Part shown: one piece after another, positions 13,401-22,496 of the stretch
Position numbering within the stretch: position 1 is the stretch's first letter
Layout of the letters: each line of letters starts with the position of its first letter
Source: Caprella mutica
Taxonomy: Eukaryota; Arthropoda; Malacostraca; Amphipoda; Caprellidae
Direction of reading: 5' to 3'
Length of the DNA stretch: 64,000 nt
Assembly: GCA_947561585.1 (NCBI GenBank)
Contig: CANNZV010000119.1
Coordinates: forward strand, 248,001-312,000
Notes under the pieces: model-generated
What the model saw: only the letters and a program-made list of their open reading frames with translations
Database searches by the model: none
Told to the model about the DNA's origin: nothing
Translations under genes and position numbers: made by a program

Positions 13401-15231
13401 AGAATATACCAATAGTAATCAGTAGAGAATAGCAATAGTAATCAGTAGAATATACCAATAGTAATCAGTAGAGAATAGCAATAGTAATCAGTAGAGAGTA
13501 GCAATAGTAATCAGTAGAATATAGCAATAGTAATCAGTAGAGAAGAGCAATACTAGCTAGTCAGTTTTAAAGGCAACACTTACAAGATCCACCAGCCACA
13601 AACTTTACTCCAATCCACCAGAGAGAGAACATGGTGGAATGATGGTAGATGTGGAGGAAAGTGAGCTGGTTGTTCTTCTTACGCAGAATGAAGAAGAAAG
13701 TGTCACAAAACTCAAGGAGTTTGGAGACGTAGTACCACCATAAGGCAGCGGCAATCTGAATACAAGATTACTATATGAGAAAAGAAAAATCTAAATGATA
13801 GTTAGGTAACAAAAACATTGGCTACTAATTATTGTGTTTAGTTAACCTTAAAGATTCAAAGCTAAAAGTAAGTATTTTACTTTTGATATTTCGAAGTTTC
13901 ACAGTCAAACCTCCATTCAATTTGCAGTGAAAACTAAAAGAAATCTTCATCTCATTTAATGATGGCTATTCAAATGTTACAAGGGATTAATAGCTTTGTC
14001 TTGGAGAAAGAAGAATAGCTTTAAATATTGAATATTCATAATTAGATTTTATAATAAAATCCCTATATACTATACTAAATGAAAGTTTGTAAAAAAAATA
14101 AAGAAGAATAGTGGGAGGAGCTAGCTATTAGAACTCACTCTGACTTCATCGGGCTTGTTAGAATAGTCCACTGGCTGGCAAAACCAACTGTACTGCAGCC
14201 GATATGAAACGACTGCCAACTGTCGATAAACCAATAATCATTTAAATGAATGGATAAATATAGCATTAAATAGAATAGTTTGATAAGACTATTGTTCCTC
14301 CATCATCAACATCCAACAGATTACCTACCTACAAACTTAGGATCTCACCTCCACTCCAATATACAAGTTTAGACACATGGTAGCTAGATTATAAATAATG
14401 AGCAATGATCTCAGTTCAAAAGGCTTCCTATCCCTCATCAACACTGGTCCAAACTTCACTATGAGTAGGTATATGATAGTGATGACAATGTTGGCAATGG
14501 GGGTCTGCATCAGCGGCCAGTCCTTCACCCTCTCGTCTGAAAAGAAATGGAATGATGAAGTCATGCATAGTGGCAACATCAATTTTATAGAAGACCTACC
14601 CATGATATGAAGTCATCTTGTAACATGATATATTTAGCCAACTTACCATGAATGAATCTTCTTAAATAGTTAGTTAAAAATATGATTAGTTCATCATAAA
14701 TTATTTATTAATAAATATTATCAACTAGCTAGTAAAATTTTGTTAAAACATAACAATATATGAGCAATCAATTTATAATTAGCTATTCCTTAATCCAAGG
14801 TATCCATATTATTAAAATACTAACAAGTAGCCTAAAGAGATAACTTAAATAAGAAATATAGAGCTCTTATCTCAAAGCAATAAATAGTAGGGTAAATTAC
14901 GAATTATCGGTCAGTTTCACATCTTCGGTAATATAAGAAAAAATGATACTACAATTATTTAATTTTTTTTATTGGTATCCATGATACCTGCAGGTATCAT
15001 GGATACCAACTAAAATATAATTAGATAACAATTGTAATATGTTTTTTTATATAACCGAAGATATGAAACTGACCGATGATTCGTAATTTACCCTAGCTAT
15101 TGTTAAAGATAAACAGTAGAAATTAGAAAATAACTTGTTAAAAGTAATTTATGCTCACCTGCTAGAGTCATGGTGTATTGATAGTAATCTTGCAGTCTTT
15201 GCCATTCTGCCTTCAGCACAAGAGACGCCAT
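7450..15231 (-). CDS. ELOVL family very-long-chain fatty acid elongase (7 coding exons)
   Basis: Exons in coding order: 15159-15231, 14349-14536, 14139-14219, 13584-13755, 8693-8820, 7967-8116 and 7450-7605. They total 948 nt, or 315 aa plus a TAA stop, and each junction has GT/AG ends with matching phase. Family role: 3-ketoacyl-CoA synthase of the endoplasmic reticulum, condensing acyl-CoA with malonyl-CoA in very-long-chain fatty acid elongation. Visible motifs are [10 protein letters not shown] (residues 25-34), [25 protein letters not shown] (126-141), the histidine box HIYHH (149-153), [12 protein letters not shown] and the [11 protein letters not shown] membrane segment. The 315-aa length is normal for the family. 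The C-terminus is Lys/Arg-rich and ends RKDM, close to but not exactly a dilysine ER signal. Intron 4 is 4.76 kb of satellite DNA. It looks most like the insect ELOVL1/7-type group; the exact paralogue cannot be told here. Confidence 0.93.
8446..8653. mobile_element. palindrome-cored MITE in ELOVL intron 5
   Basis: 208 bp, flanked by TA on both sides (8444-8445 and 8654-8655). Its long TIRs start GGGTAAATTACGAATTAT and continue through GGTCAGTTTCACATCTTC. The centre is a near-perfect palindrome, GGTATCCATGATACC joined to its reverse complement by TGGA-like bases. A close relative lies in intron 1 at 14890-15093. No coding capacity. Confidence 0.85.
9047..12660. repeat. 22/24-bp AT-rich satellite array in ELOVL intron 4
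   Basis: About 155 units of TTGCTCATTATAAAGATATA followed by TA or TATA, giving 22-bp and 24-bp forms. A second binary variant is ATTATAAAG or ATTTTAAAG. Runs of pure 24-mers (about 9753-10240, 10277-10690 and 10883-11150) stay open in several frames and produce false ORFs of up to 178 codons; the 22-mers break frame. In the right part the order of variants appears to recur (a series of A-type 22-mers, two T-type, one A-type, one T-type, then 24-mers), suggesting higher-order repeats. Confidence 0.95.
12661..13556. repeat. 23-bp satellite array in ELOVL intron 4
   Basis: About 38 units of CAATAGTAATCAGTAG followed by AATATAC, AATATAG or AGAATAG. The two main variants often alternate, giving a 46-bp dimer. 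A block at 13130-13380 carries CAATACTAATCAG units instead. It directly adjoins the 22/24-bp array and ends 27 bp before the splice donor of exon 4 on the minus strand. Confidence 0.93.
14890..15093. mobile_element. palindrome-cored MITE in ELOVL intron 1
   Basis: 204 bp, flanked by TA (14888-14889 and 15094-15095). Its TIRs start GGGTAAATTACGAATTATCG. The centre is an exact 34-bp palindrome: GGTATCCATGATACCTG plus its reverse complement, with a PstI site at the dyad. Same family as 8446-8653. The palindromic core alone, degraded, also occurs near 16928-16958. Confidence 0.87.
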
Positions 15232-15283
15232 TTTCAAAATAAATATGCTATAAAATCACTAATGTTTATTCAACAAAGTTCAC
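15232..15283 (-). other. ELOVL 5' UTR end with splice acceptor
   Basis: Upstream of the ATG at 15231 the minus strand reads TTATTTTTCAG followed by GTGAAC, so the first coding exon probably begins at 15283. At least one non-coding 5' exon should lie further upstream (higher coordinates). That exon and the promoter were not identified. Confidence 0.6.
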
Positions 15284-15859
15284 CTGAAAAATAAGAGAAT
15301 TGAAGCCATCAGTACATAAGCAAATGTATCAAATACCGTGAAATACAAAGTAATGAATTGGGAAGATAACTTCAAAGGAGAATTGTAATCAGCTTTAAAT
15401 TAGAGATTTGAGAATATCAAGGACAAATATTGAATTAATTCCTGTTTCTATGAACCCATTAACAACCACCATTTTCAGCTGTTCCATAATGTATCATTCA
15501 AAGATGTTACAATTAGCTACATAATATTAAGACCAAATTGAAGTTTGTAAAAATAATTGTAATCCATTGCAATTCAAAACCCATCAGATTCACCCTAATT
15601 AGTTGAATAGCTATAATACAGTATTATTCAGAAGAGCCATGCATATAACTTTACTGTAAACAGAAAAAGAGTTCTAAAAACAATTTACCAGTTTTTTCAA
15701 TCAAATTCAGGGGTCCCTAAACTTTTACCTATTAGACCCCTTAGTAGCGATCCAAAGAAATTCCTAGATATGATTAGTAAAAACATTACCTAACCCTTAA
15801 CGCCCAAGGTCCTCTGGGGAGGACATTAGAAAAACATCAAATAATGCCTTTATTTACTC
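15284..15859. other. upstream region of ELOVL
   Basis: No coding exon recognised. It probably contains intron and upstream sequence of the ELOVL transcript. The GGGGTCCCTAAACTTTTACC text at about 15712 resembles a hAT-type terminus, but no matching end or target duplication was found. Confidence 0.35.
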
Positions 15860-16102
15860 CAGTGGTTCTTAAAGCATTTTTCTCAGTACCCCTTGCTTTT
15901 CTCAGGCACCCCCTGAGCATTGTATTGCATTGAAATAGATTGAAATGCTACTATTATTATATAGAAAAGTTCAATTATACTTCATGTATATTCTTCATGA
16001 TATTAACAGCGACCATCTATCTTTTAAAGTCATGAGTAACACATACAACAGCAATCACAGGCACCCCCTATACACAATCCAAGCCACAAAGAAGAACCAC
16101 TG
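15860..16102. mobile_element. hAT-like MITE with CAGTGGTTCTT termini
   Basis: The 243-bp element begins CAGTGGTTCTTAAAGC and ends AAGAAGAACCACTG. It is flanked by an 8-bp target duplication with one mismatch (ATTTACTC at 15852-15859, ATTTAGTC at 16103-16110). The 8-bp duplication and CAG...CTG ends fit the hAT superfamily. Non-coding. Confidence 0.8.
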
Positions 16103-16599
16103 ATTTAGTCCGTATAAACAGAACTGTAAAATTTAATGTAGGCTATGCCACATAAAGATATAAGATTTTGAACCACTTGAAAGTTCATCCCAAAGGATAT
16201 TTGAGTTTAAAAAAAAAAAGTGATTTTTTTTTCAACATATTCTGAATTGAAAAGGTTGTCAATCTAATATTGATGTATCAAAAAAATTAATTTTGACCTA
16301 GAACATGTCTTGGGAGTTAAAGGGTTAAATCAAATTGATACATTAAAGTAAAGTGCAACATATCTTTTTATTCAAATAATTAACAAAAACATTGGCATTA
16401 TTTATTTAATAATTTTCTAATCTTATGCATCTGGCAACAGTAGCTACATGAGTTGCAGTATTATACTAGGAATATATAATTTTATCTCAATGTTCAATTG
16501 GTCATCTTTAAAATTCAACACTAACCGACCCCAAGGGGTCATTGTGGACCTTTTCGAAGACTCCTAGTTTAATATTTTCCCCACATATGTCAATAAAAC

Positions 16600-16835
16600 A
16601 AATATGACATCCCCTGAGGATGAATTAACTGGTTTAATAAAAACAGTGCTGTGTGATACATTGTGATGGAAGCTCTGGAGAGTTTTCTATGGTGATATAA
16701 GATTGCTGTTCTCAACTGTTTTAATGTTAATGTAGATTCTTCAATCTTCATTTTAATTGGAGAGAAATTATGTGATTTTTGGAGAGAGCTGGAGAGACAA
16801 ATGGAGAGTTTATGAGCCATACCATTTTACTTGAT
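16600..16835. mobile_element. diverged MITE-B copy (right half)
   Basis: The right part (GGAGAGAGCTGGAGAGACAA, then GTTTATGAGCCATACCATTTTACTTG) matches the right half of the CCAAGTAA-type MITEs at 19329-19555 and 21121-21499. The left end could not be placed, so the start given is approximate. Confidence 0.5.
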
Positions 16836-17063
16836 CTAGCTAAATCAAGCACTATCCTGGTCACGGCACCATTATGTAAGCAGATGGCCATAGTCCATGA
16901 TAAGGTGGACTACGGTTATCCCCTTACACTATGATACCTGCAAGTATCATGGATACCAACCCAGTCTGCAAAAGTTGCATGAAGTTGTGAAGTTTATCCG
17001 GCGACTGTTGAGGCCTTGAAATTAGTCTACTGAATTATCCGGCAACAATTTCCTAATTAATTC

Positions 17064-17292
17064 CCAGACAGTATTTGGTGCACAAAATCCCACCGACTTT
17101 TTCAAAATGTTGAAAAAATCCACTATCATTTTCCAGTAATTTGGCTGATCTTCCAACATTTCCCCAATTTACCCTCCATAGATTTATAGTAACATAGGAA
17201 CAAATAGCTAAAAATCCATCAACTTTGCCAGAATATTATTTTCAAAGGAGAAAAAAATTCACCGATAAGATTTACCGTGAAATTCAGTCTGG
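17064..17292. mobile_element. MITE-A copy with 8-bp TSD
   Basis: Begins CCAGACAGTATTTGGTGCAC and ends TTACCGTGAAATTCAGTCTGG. It is flanked by the perfect 8-bp duplication ATTAATTC on each side. Same family as 26303-26538 and 19318-19788, in inverted orientation. Non-coding; the 8-bp duplication suggests a hAT-type transposase as helper. Confidence 0.85.
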
Positions 17293-17920
17293 ATTAATTC
17301 CTAAGTTTACTATATACATGTAATTATTGGAGAGTAGCGTCAGACCGGGTGGCCTTACGCACCTCAAATTCTGAGTGAAGTTGGGCATCGGTCATTGACG
17401 GCGAACGTGTGAAAATATTCAAAATCTGACAACACCATTGGAAAGAGACGCTCTTAAAGCCCCTACTCCATAAATTTCACAAAAATCTTTAGAGATTAAG
17501 TATAAATACTAGTGTTCAAAAAGAGACCTATGTTTTTTATAGCAAAATAATTATTTGGGACTAGAATCGAACCTCCGCGAACTTTGCTGTAGTGTTGAAC
17601 ACTGTTGATAATTATGCTCAAATTTGATTGCAATTTCAATTTGATAAGCATAATTTACTGTAGATTAAGGTCATGTAAGATGATTTTAATATTAATTATA
17701 AATTATTGAGATATAACCAATATACTAGATGCGCAATAACACCCGGGGAATATTTTAATTCACGGGTGGACTTGCGCACTTTTATTAATAAAGTAAAAGA
17801 GCTCTTATTTATTAATAAACCTGTGATATTCTTCCCTGATACTCCTATAGTGCGCCAGCGGTAAAGTGACCATAGTTTCTGTGTGACCAATGTTCGGAAT
17901 AGTAAACAAGCCGACCTGCT
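17293..17920. other. intergenic DNA
   Basis: No gene recognised. Frames here are short and show no domain. It lies between MITE-A and the minisatellite block. Confidence 0.4.
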
Positions 17921-17924
17921 GCTA

Positions 17925-18360
17925 TGCAACTGCCGTGAATATGTCCCTATCTGCAACTATGCAACAGCTGCTGTGAATCTATGCAACTGGCGGGAATCTG
18001 CCCCGATCTGATGCTATGCAACTGCCGTGAATCTGCCCTGATCTGCTGCAATGCAACAGCCAAGATTCTGCCCTGATCTGCTGCAATGCAACAGCCAAGA
18101 TTCTGCCTCGTTCTGATGGTATGCAACTGCTGTGAATCTGCCCTGATCTGCTATGCAACTGCCCTGATTCTGCCTCATTCTGATGCCAAGCAACTGCTGT
18201 GAATCTGCCCCAATATTCTATGCAACTGCCTCTTTCTGATGCTATGCAACTGCTGTGAATCTGCTATGCAACTGCCGTGATTCTGCCTTGCTCAGTCGCT
18301 CTGCTGCAATGCAGCTGCTGTGAATCTGCCCCGATCTGCTGCTATGCAACTGCCATGATC
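17925..18360 (+). repeat. 33-36-bp minisatellite, forward orientation
   Basis: Irregular units of the type CTATGCAACTGCCGTGAATC followed by TGCCCTGATCTG, about a dozen copies with frequent truncation. The same unit continues at 18595-18790 and then appears in reverse orientation at 18795-19130. Confidence 0.8.
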
Positions 18361-18369
18361 CCAGTTTGT

Positions 18370-18592
18370 ATCTGGTGCACTGAACTCCTCTGACTTTTTC
18401 AAAAATCTGAGAAATGACAACATTTTTCATCAATTTGTCTAGTCCTCCAACATTTTTCCAGTTTCTCCTCCAAAAATTAATGGTAATATAGGAATTAATT
18501 GCTAAATATCCTCTGACATTGCAGGAATTTTTTTATTAGAGAAATTGAATATCTCTTGACATATCCTTGGAATTTACCACCAAATACAATCT
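18370..18592. mobile_element. degenerate MITE-A copy inside minisatellite
   Basis: Reads CCAGTTTGTATCTGGTGCAC...CTGACTTTTTCAAAAA...TTACCACCAAATACAATCTTG, a diverged form of the MITE-A family. It interrupts the forward minisatellite, which resumes just to its right. The ends are too degraded to read a target duplication. Confidence 0.65.
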
Positions 18593-18594
18593 TG

Positions 18595-18790
18595 CCCTGA
18601 TCTGCTATGCAACTGCTGTGAATCTGCCCCGATCTGCTGCTATCCAATTGCCATGAATTTGCCCGATCTGCTGCTATGCAACTGCTGTGAATCAGACTGA
18701 ATCTAACCCGATCTGCTATGCAACTGCCGTGAATCTGTCCCGATTTTCTTTGCATCTGCTCCGATCTGATATGCAACTGTTGTTGTGACA
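18595..18790 (+). repeat. minisatellite, forward orientation (second part)
   Basis: Continuation of the CTATGCAACTGCYGTGAATC type units after the inserted MITE-A copy. It ends where the orientation switches near 18790. Confidence 0.7.
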
Positions 18791-18794
18791 TATT

Positions 18795-19130
18795 CAGGGC
18801 AGTAGCATAGCAGATCGGGGCAGATTCTCGGCAGTTGCATATCAGCTGATTGGGCCAGATTCACAGCAGCTGCACAGTAAATCCGCCTAAATAATCGGGG
18901 CAGTTACACAGGAGATCCAGACAGACTTACTGCAAATGCACAGCAGATCGGGTTAGATTCACGGCAGCCAGTTGCAAGCAGATTGGGCAGATTTACGGCA
19001 GTTGCATGCAGATCGGGCAGATTTACAGCAGTTGCAAGCAGATCGGGCAGATTTACAGCAGTTACAAGCAAATCGGGGCAGATTGTGACAGACTCACGGC
19101 AGTTTCACAGCAGATCGGGTTAGTTGCATA
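18795..19130 (-). repeat. minisatellite, reversed orientation
   Basis: Units read AGCAGATCGGGGCAGATTCA then CGGCAGTTGCATAGC, which is the reverse complement of the block at 17925-18790. The two blocks form one large imperfect inverted repeat about a centre near 18792. Confidence 0.75.
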
Positions 19131-19317
19131 GAAGGCTTATAGGATATGAGCATTCAAAGTAGCTATTGTTTTTTTTTTCAACATAAGTAGGTAGCTATTA
19201 TCAGTTGAATAACTCATTCTAAATAGTATTATTTTTCTCCAATGTACAGTACTAACTATTTAAGTGTTTTTTTATGAACTACTTAGCTCCATTTCGGCCC
19301 GATTAGATCCGGCTTGG

Positions 19318-19788
19318 CCAGTCTGTATCCAAGTAATAAAGCATGTCCAAACTCGCCATTTTAAAGGCGAGTTTGTGACAGTTATTTTCAGCCCTTCAAT
19401 TGCAAATGGCAAGTTTTATCTATTTCTCTCCTTTGTTACAATGTTATTTTGGAGAGAATTTATGAAAATTTGATCATTTTGGAGAGAATTTGTTGAATTT
19501 TGGAGAGAGCTGGAGAGACAAATGGCGAGTTTATGAGACATACTATTTTACTTGGGTCTGTATTTCGTGGTAAATTCCACCGACATGTCGGTGGAATTAT
19601 TTCTCCTTTGAATATAATATTCTGTGAAAGTCGGTGGATTTTTAGATATTTATTCATGTGTTACCATTAATTTTCGGTGGACAAATTGGGAAAATGTTGG
19701 TGGATCAGCAATATACTAGAAATTTATGGTGGATTTTTTCAGCTTTTTGAGAAAGTCAGTGGGATTCAGTGCACCAAATACAGACTGG
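19318..19788. mobile_element. MITE-A copy interrupted by MITE-B
   Basis: Starts CCAGTCTGTAT and, after the nested insertion, continues TTCGTGGTAAATTCCACCGA through to CACCAAATACAGACTGG. Removing the nested 227-bp MITE-B and one 8-bp duplication leaves 236 bp, exactly the length of the MITE-A copy at 26303-26538. Flanks resemble CCGGCTTG / CCGGGCTTG, an imperfect target duplication in a GGTCC-type minisatellite. Confidence 0.85.
19329..19555. mobile_element. MITE-B nested in MITE-A
   Basis: 227 bp. It begins CCAAGTAATAAAGCATGTCC and ends GACATACTATTTTACTTGG (diverged inverted repeat), flanked by the perfect 8-bp duplication GTCTGTAT (19321-19328 and 19556-19563). The duplicated bases are part of the MITE-A terminus, so the order of insertion is certain. 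Non-coding, hAT-like by its target duplication. Confidence 0.88.
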
Positions 19789-19797
19789 CCGGGCTTG

Positions 19798-20053
19798 CCA
19801 GTCTGCAGAATATGGAACATTTTTCCAAGACTCTCTGCGGAGTTTTTGATCAAATTTTTAGAAATTTGAGATCTCTGCGGAGATCTTGAATTAATTCCTA
19901 TGTTACCATTAATTTAGCTGCGGGAGATTTTGAATTAATTCTTATGTTACCGTTAATTTAGCTGCGGGAGATTCAGAATCTGCTACGGAGAGTCAAAGAG
20001 TAACTGTCTCTCAAATTAAAATCTCTGCGGGAGAAGAGACTCATTCTGCAGAC
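19798..20053. mobile_element. MITE-C copy
   Basis: Begins CCAGTCTGCAGAATATGG and ends ATTCTGCAGACGGG. It has internal TCTCTGCGG(A/G)AG...motifs and repeated TTGAATTAATTCCTATGTTA blocks. It matches the complete MITE-C at 21589-21848. Flanks (GGGCTTG / CGGCTTGG) suggest an imperfect duplication. Confidence 0.75.
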
Positions 20054-20330
20054 GGGCGGCTTGGTCCCCATAAGGTCCGTTTTGGACCCCATTCGGTCCG
20101 TTTGGACCCCAATCTGTCCGTTTTGGACCACAATTGGTCCGATTAGGTCCCCAATTGGTCCGTTTAGGTCCCCAATTGGTCCGTTTAGGTCCCCAATCGG
20201 TCCGTTTAGGTCACCAATCGGTTAAGGACCCCAATCTGTCCGTTTTGGACCACAATTGGTCCGTTTAGGTCCTCAATTGGTCCGTTTTACGGTTTTGCAC
20301 GGTTTTGGTACTCAATCGGTCCGTTTCCGT
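20054..20330. repeat. about 20-22-bp GGTCC minisatellite
   Basis: About a dozen variant units of TTGGTCCGTTTAGGTCCCCAA, with changes such as GTTTTGGACC. The same unit type precedes the MITE-A copy (near 19297-19317), so the MITEs at 19318-20053 appear to have landed inside this array. Confidence 0.75.
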
Positions 20331-20439
20331 CCGTTTCGGTGATTCTATATGTCACGCGCGTTTGAGTGATCTGCAATATCGACTGATTTCGCTGCGCAAT
20401 CTGTTGATCAATAGTTTGCGCAGTCATCGATCGATAAGC

Positions 20440-20770
20440 GCAACCATCGATTGATCCCTGCACGTTCGAATGATATGATTTTTTTAGTTTGTACACCAAA
20501 GTGACACATTTTATAACGTATATTAATCAATAGCGCAACAATCGATCAATTTTTGCGCGTTCAAGTTATATGGCTTTGTACACCAAATTGACACATTTTA
20601 TAACGTATATTAATCGATAACGCAAGCGCAACCATCGATCGATTTTTGCGCGTTCGATAGATATGATTTTTTTTAGTTTGTACCTAGGTACATCAAATTA
20701 GCACATTTTATAACGTATATCAATCGATAGCACAACCATCGATCGATTTCAGCGCGTTCGAATGACACAG
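20440..20770. repeat. about 110-bp tandem repeat rich in CGATCGAT
   Basis: Three diverged units containing CACATTTTATAACGTATA, then AATCGATA, GCGCAACCATCGATCGAT, GCGCGTTCGA and ATGATTTTTTTAGTTTGTAC. Related, partly inverted sequence continues at 20895-21115 (GCGCAACAATCGACTGATGG, ATCCATATCATTCAAACGC). Confidence 0.6.
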
Positions 20771-21120
20771 GTTTTCTTTGTTTATGCATTTAATTAACTT
20801 TTGTTTTTACTGGAAAAATATTTTTAAACATTTTTCTATATTTAATAATTTAATTTTATATTTAATATTTTTTATTATTTATATTTAACCATCAGTCGAT
20901 TATGCGCGCAAGCGCTTGAATGATATGGATTTTGTTTGTTTATGCATCTAATTATAACATTTAATAGAGCAACCATCAGTCGAGGCTGTCGAGCTAACAA
21001 AATCCATATCATTCAAACGCCGCAACGCGCAACAATCGACTGATGGTTTCCCGTTAGGCGTTTCTCTATTAAATGTAACAATTAGATGCATAATTTACAA
21101 AATCCATATCATTCAAACGC

Positions 21121-21499
21121 CCAAGTAATAAAGCATGTCCAAACTCGCCATTTATTTTTAATGGCGAGTTTGTGACAGTTATTTTGAGCCCATCAATTGC
21201 AAATGGCGAGTTTTATTTATTTTTCTCCTATGCTACAATGTTATTTTGGAGAGAATTTATGAAAATTTGATCATTTTGGAGAGAATTTGTTGAATTTTGG
21301 AGAGAGCTGGAGAAACAAATGGAGAGTTTATGAGACATACTACTTTACTTCCAGTCTGCAGAATATGTGAGATATATATATGGGATATTCTCTCCGAACA
21401 ATTTTGAATTAATCCCTATATTTACATTAATTTTGCTACGAACAAAATATGAGATCTCTACGAACACTTTACCAGTTTCTGCAGACTGGCTTTACTTGG
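21121..21499. mobile_element. MITE-B copy interrupted by MITE-C
   Basis: Begins CCAAGTAATAAAGCATGTCC; its right end CTTTACTTGG lies at 21490-21499, after a nested element. Without the nested 139-bp MITE-C and its 8-bp duplication it is 232 bp, close to the 227 bp of the copy at 19329-19555. Confidence 0.82.
21351..21489. mobile_element. short MITE-C nested in MITE-B
   Basis: 139 bp, begins CCAGTCTGCAGAATATG and ends TTTCTGCAGACTGG. It is flanked by the perfect 8-bp duplication CTTTACTT (21343-21350 and 21490-21497). An internally deleted form of the 260-bp MITE-C. Confidence 0.85.
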
Positions 21500-21588
21500 T
21501 CATGCGATCGATGGCTGCGCAAACTATTGATCAACAGATTGCGCAGCAAAATCGGTCGATATTGCAGATCACTCAAACGCGCGTGACA

Positions 21589-21848
21589 CCAGTCTGCAGA
21601 ATATGGAACATTTTTCCAAGACTCTCTGCGGGAGTTTTTGATTGAATTTTAGAAATTGGAGATCTCTGCTGGAGATCTTGAATTAATTCCTATGTTACTA
21701 TTAATTTACCTGCGGGAGATTTTGAATTAATTCCTATGTTACCATTAATTTAGCTGCGAGAGATTCTGAATCTGCTGCTGAGAGTCAGAGAGTAGCTTTA
21801 TCTCAAATTAAAGTCTCTGCGGGAGAAGAGACACATTCTGCAGACTAG
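21589..21848. mobile_element. MITE-C copy with 8-bp TSD
   Basis: 260 bp from CCAGTCTGCAGAATATGG to ATTCTGCAGACTAG. The flanking 8-bp duplication GCGTGACA (21581-21588 and 21849-21856) is perfect if the element ends at 21848. It has inserted into the right arm of the inverted repeat at 20331-21880. Confidence 0.85.
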
Positions 21849-21880
21849 GCGTGACATATACACCAGTGACCGAACAAGTA

Positions 21881-22386
21881 GGTGGAAATTATTATGAAAC
21901 ACAGAATGGATGGTAACATAGGAATTAATTTAAAATCTCCCGAAGCAAAATTAATGGTACCATAGGAAATTAGGAATTAATTCATGATCTTACTGAGTAG
22001 TAATAAAAAAATTACCTAGTCATTATTTATAACAGGACTGGGCCAGGACACAATTCCATAATCATAATGATGATGATAATAAGGTTAATAGCAATAGGCT
22101 AATAGCCAATAGGTTAAGGTAGCTAGCTGCTGCCCGCTAGGTAAGGTTGGCCTGGTACCCTGGTTGGGTAAATATCATAACTAGAAACAATATTTTAAGC
22201 ATATGTATATGATGATATATGCATAGTTTACACATTGTAAAATAAAATTCTCTTGGATTTTACATTAGGTATATTTTATATAACTGATTAATTTAAACAA
22301 TTTATAGGTATTAGTCAAACTATAGATGAGTCTAATTCTATAGACTACCTATACCATGAGTATCGGATTATTTGGACTCTTTTCGG
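21881..22386. other. intergenic DNA
   Basis: No gene recognised. It contains a short TAATAGCAATAGGC-type simple repeat near 22085-22110 and AT-rich DNA up to the LINE 3' end. Confidence 0.4.
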
Positions 22387-22416
22387 CCAGTCCAGTCCAG
22401 TCCAGTCCAGTCCAGT
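22387..22416 (-). repeat. (ACTGG)n 3' tail of the LINE
   Basis: About six tandem pentanucleotides, TCCAG on the plus strand, lying at the 3' end of the LINE about 80 bp beyond the ORF2 stop. Several LINE clades end in a short tandem repeat instead of poly(A). This tail fits that pattern and likely marks the 3' terminus. Confidence 0.65.
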
Positions 22417-22496
22417 ATCTTGTTGGGTATAGGCTTCTCAACGCCACCCAGGACTAACGGTATAGAGGCTCCACCCCCACCGTCAGCCCCCCACAC

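Larger units (their letters stand above)
20331..21880. repeat. long inverted repeat with about 110-bp arms
   Basis: The left arm (about 20331-20435: GTCACGCGCGTTTGAGTGAT, CTGCGCAATCTGTTGATCAA, CATCGATCGAT) is matched in inverted orientation by the right arm (about 21497-21588). The right arm resumes after the inserted MITE-C, at 21857-21877. The span may be an old transposon or foldback element; no coding capacity was seen. Its interior holds tandem repeats and nested MITEs. Confidence 0.65.

Noticed and set aside
12661..13556. Regularly spaced short repeats resembling a CRISPR array.
   Set aside because: Units are contiguous without unique spacers, lie in a eukaryotic intron, and no cas genes are near; it is a satellite.
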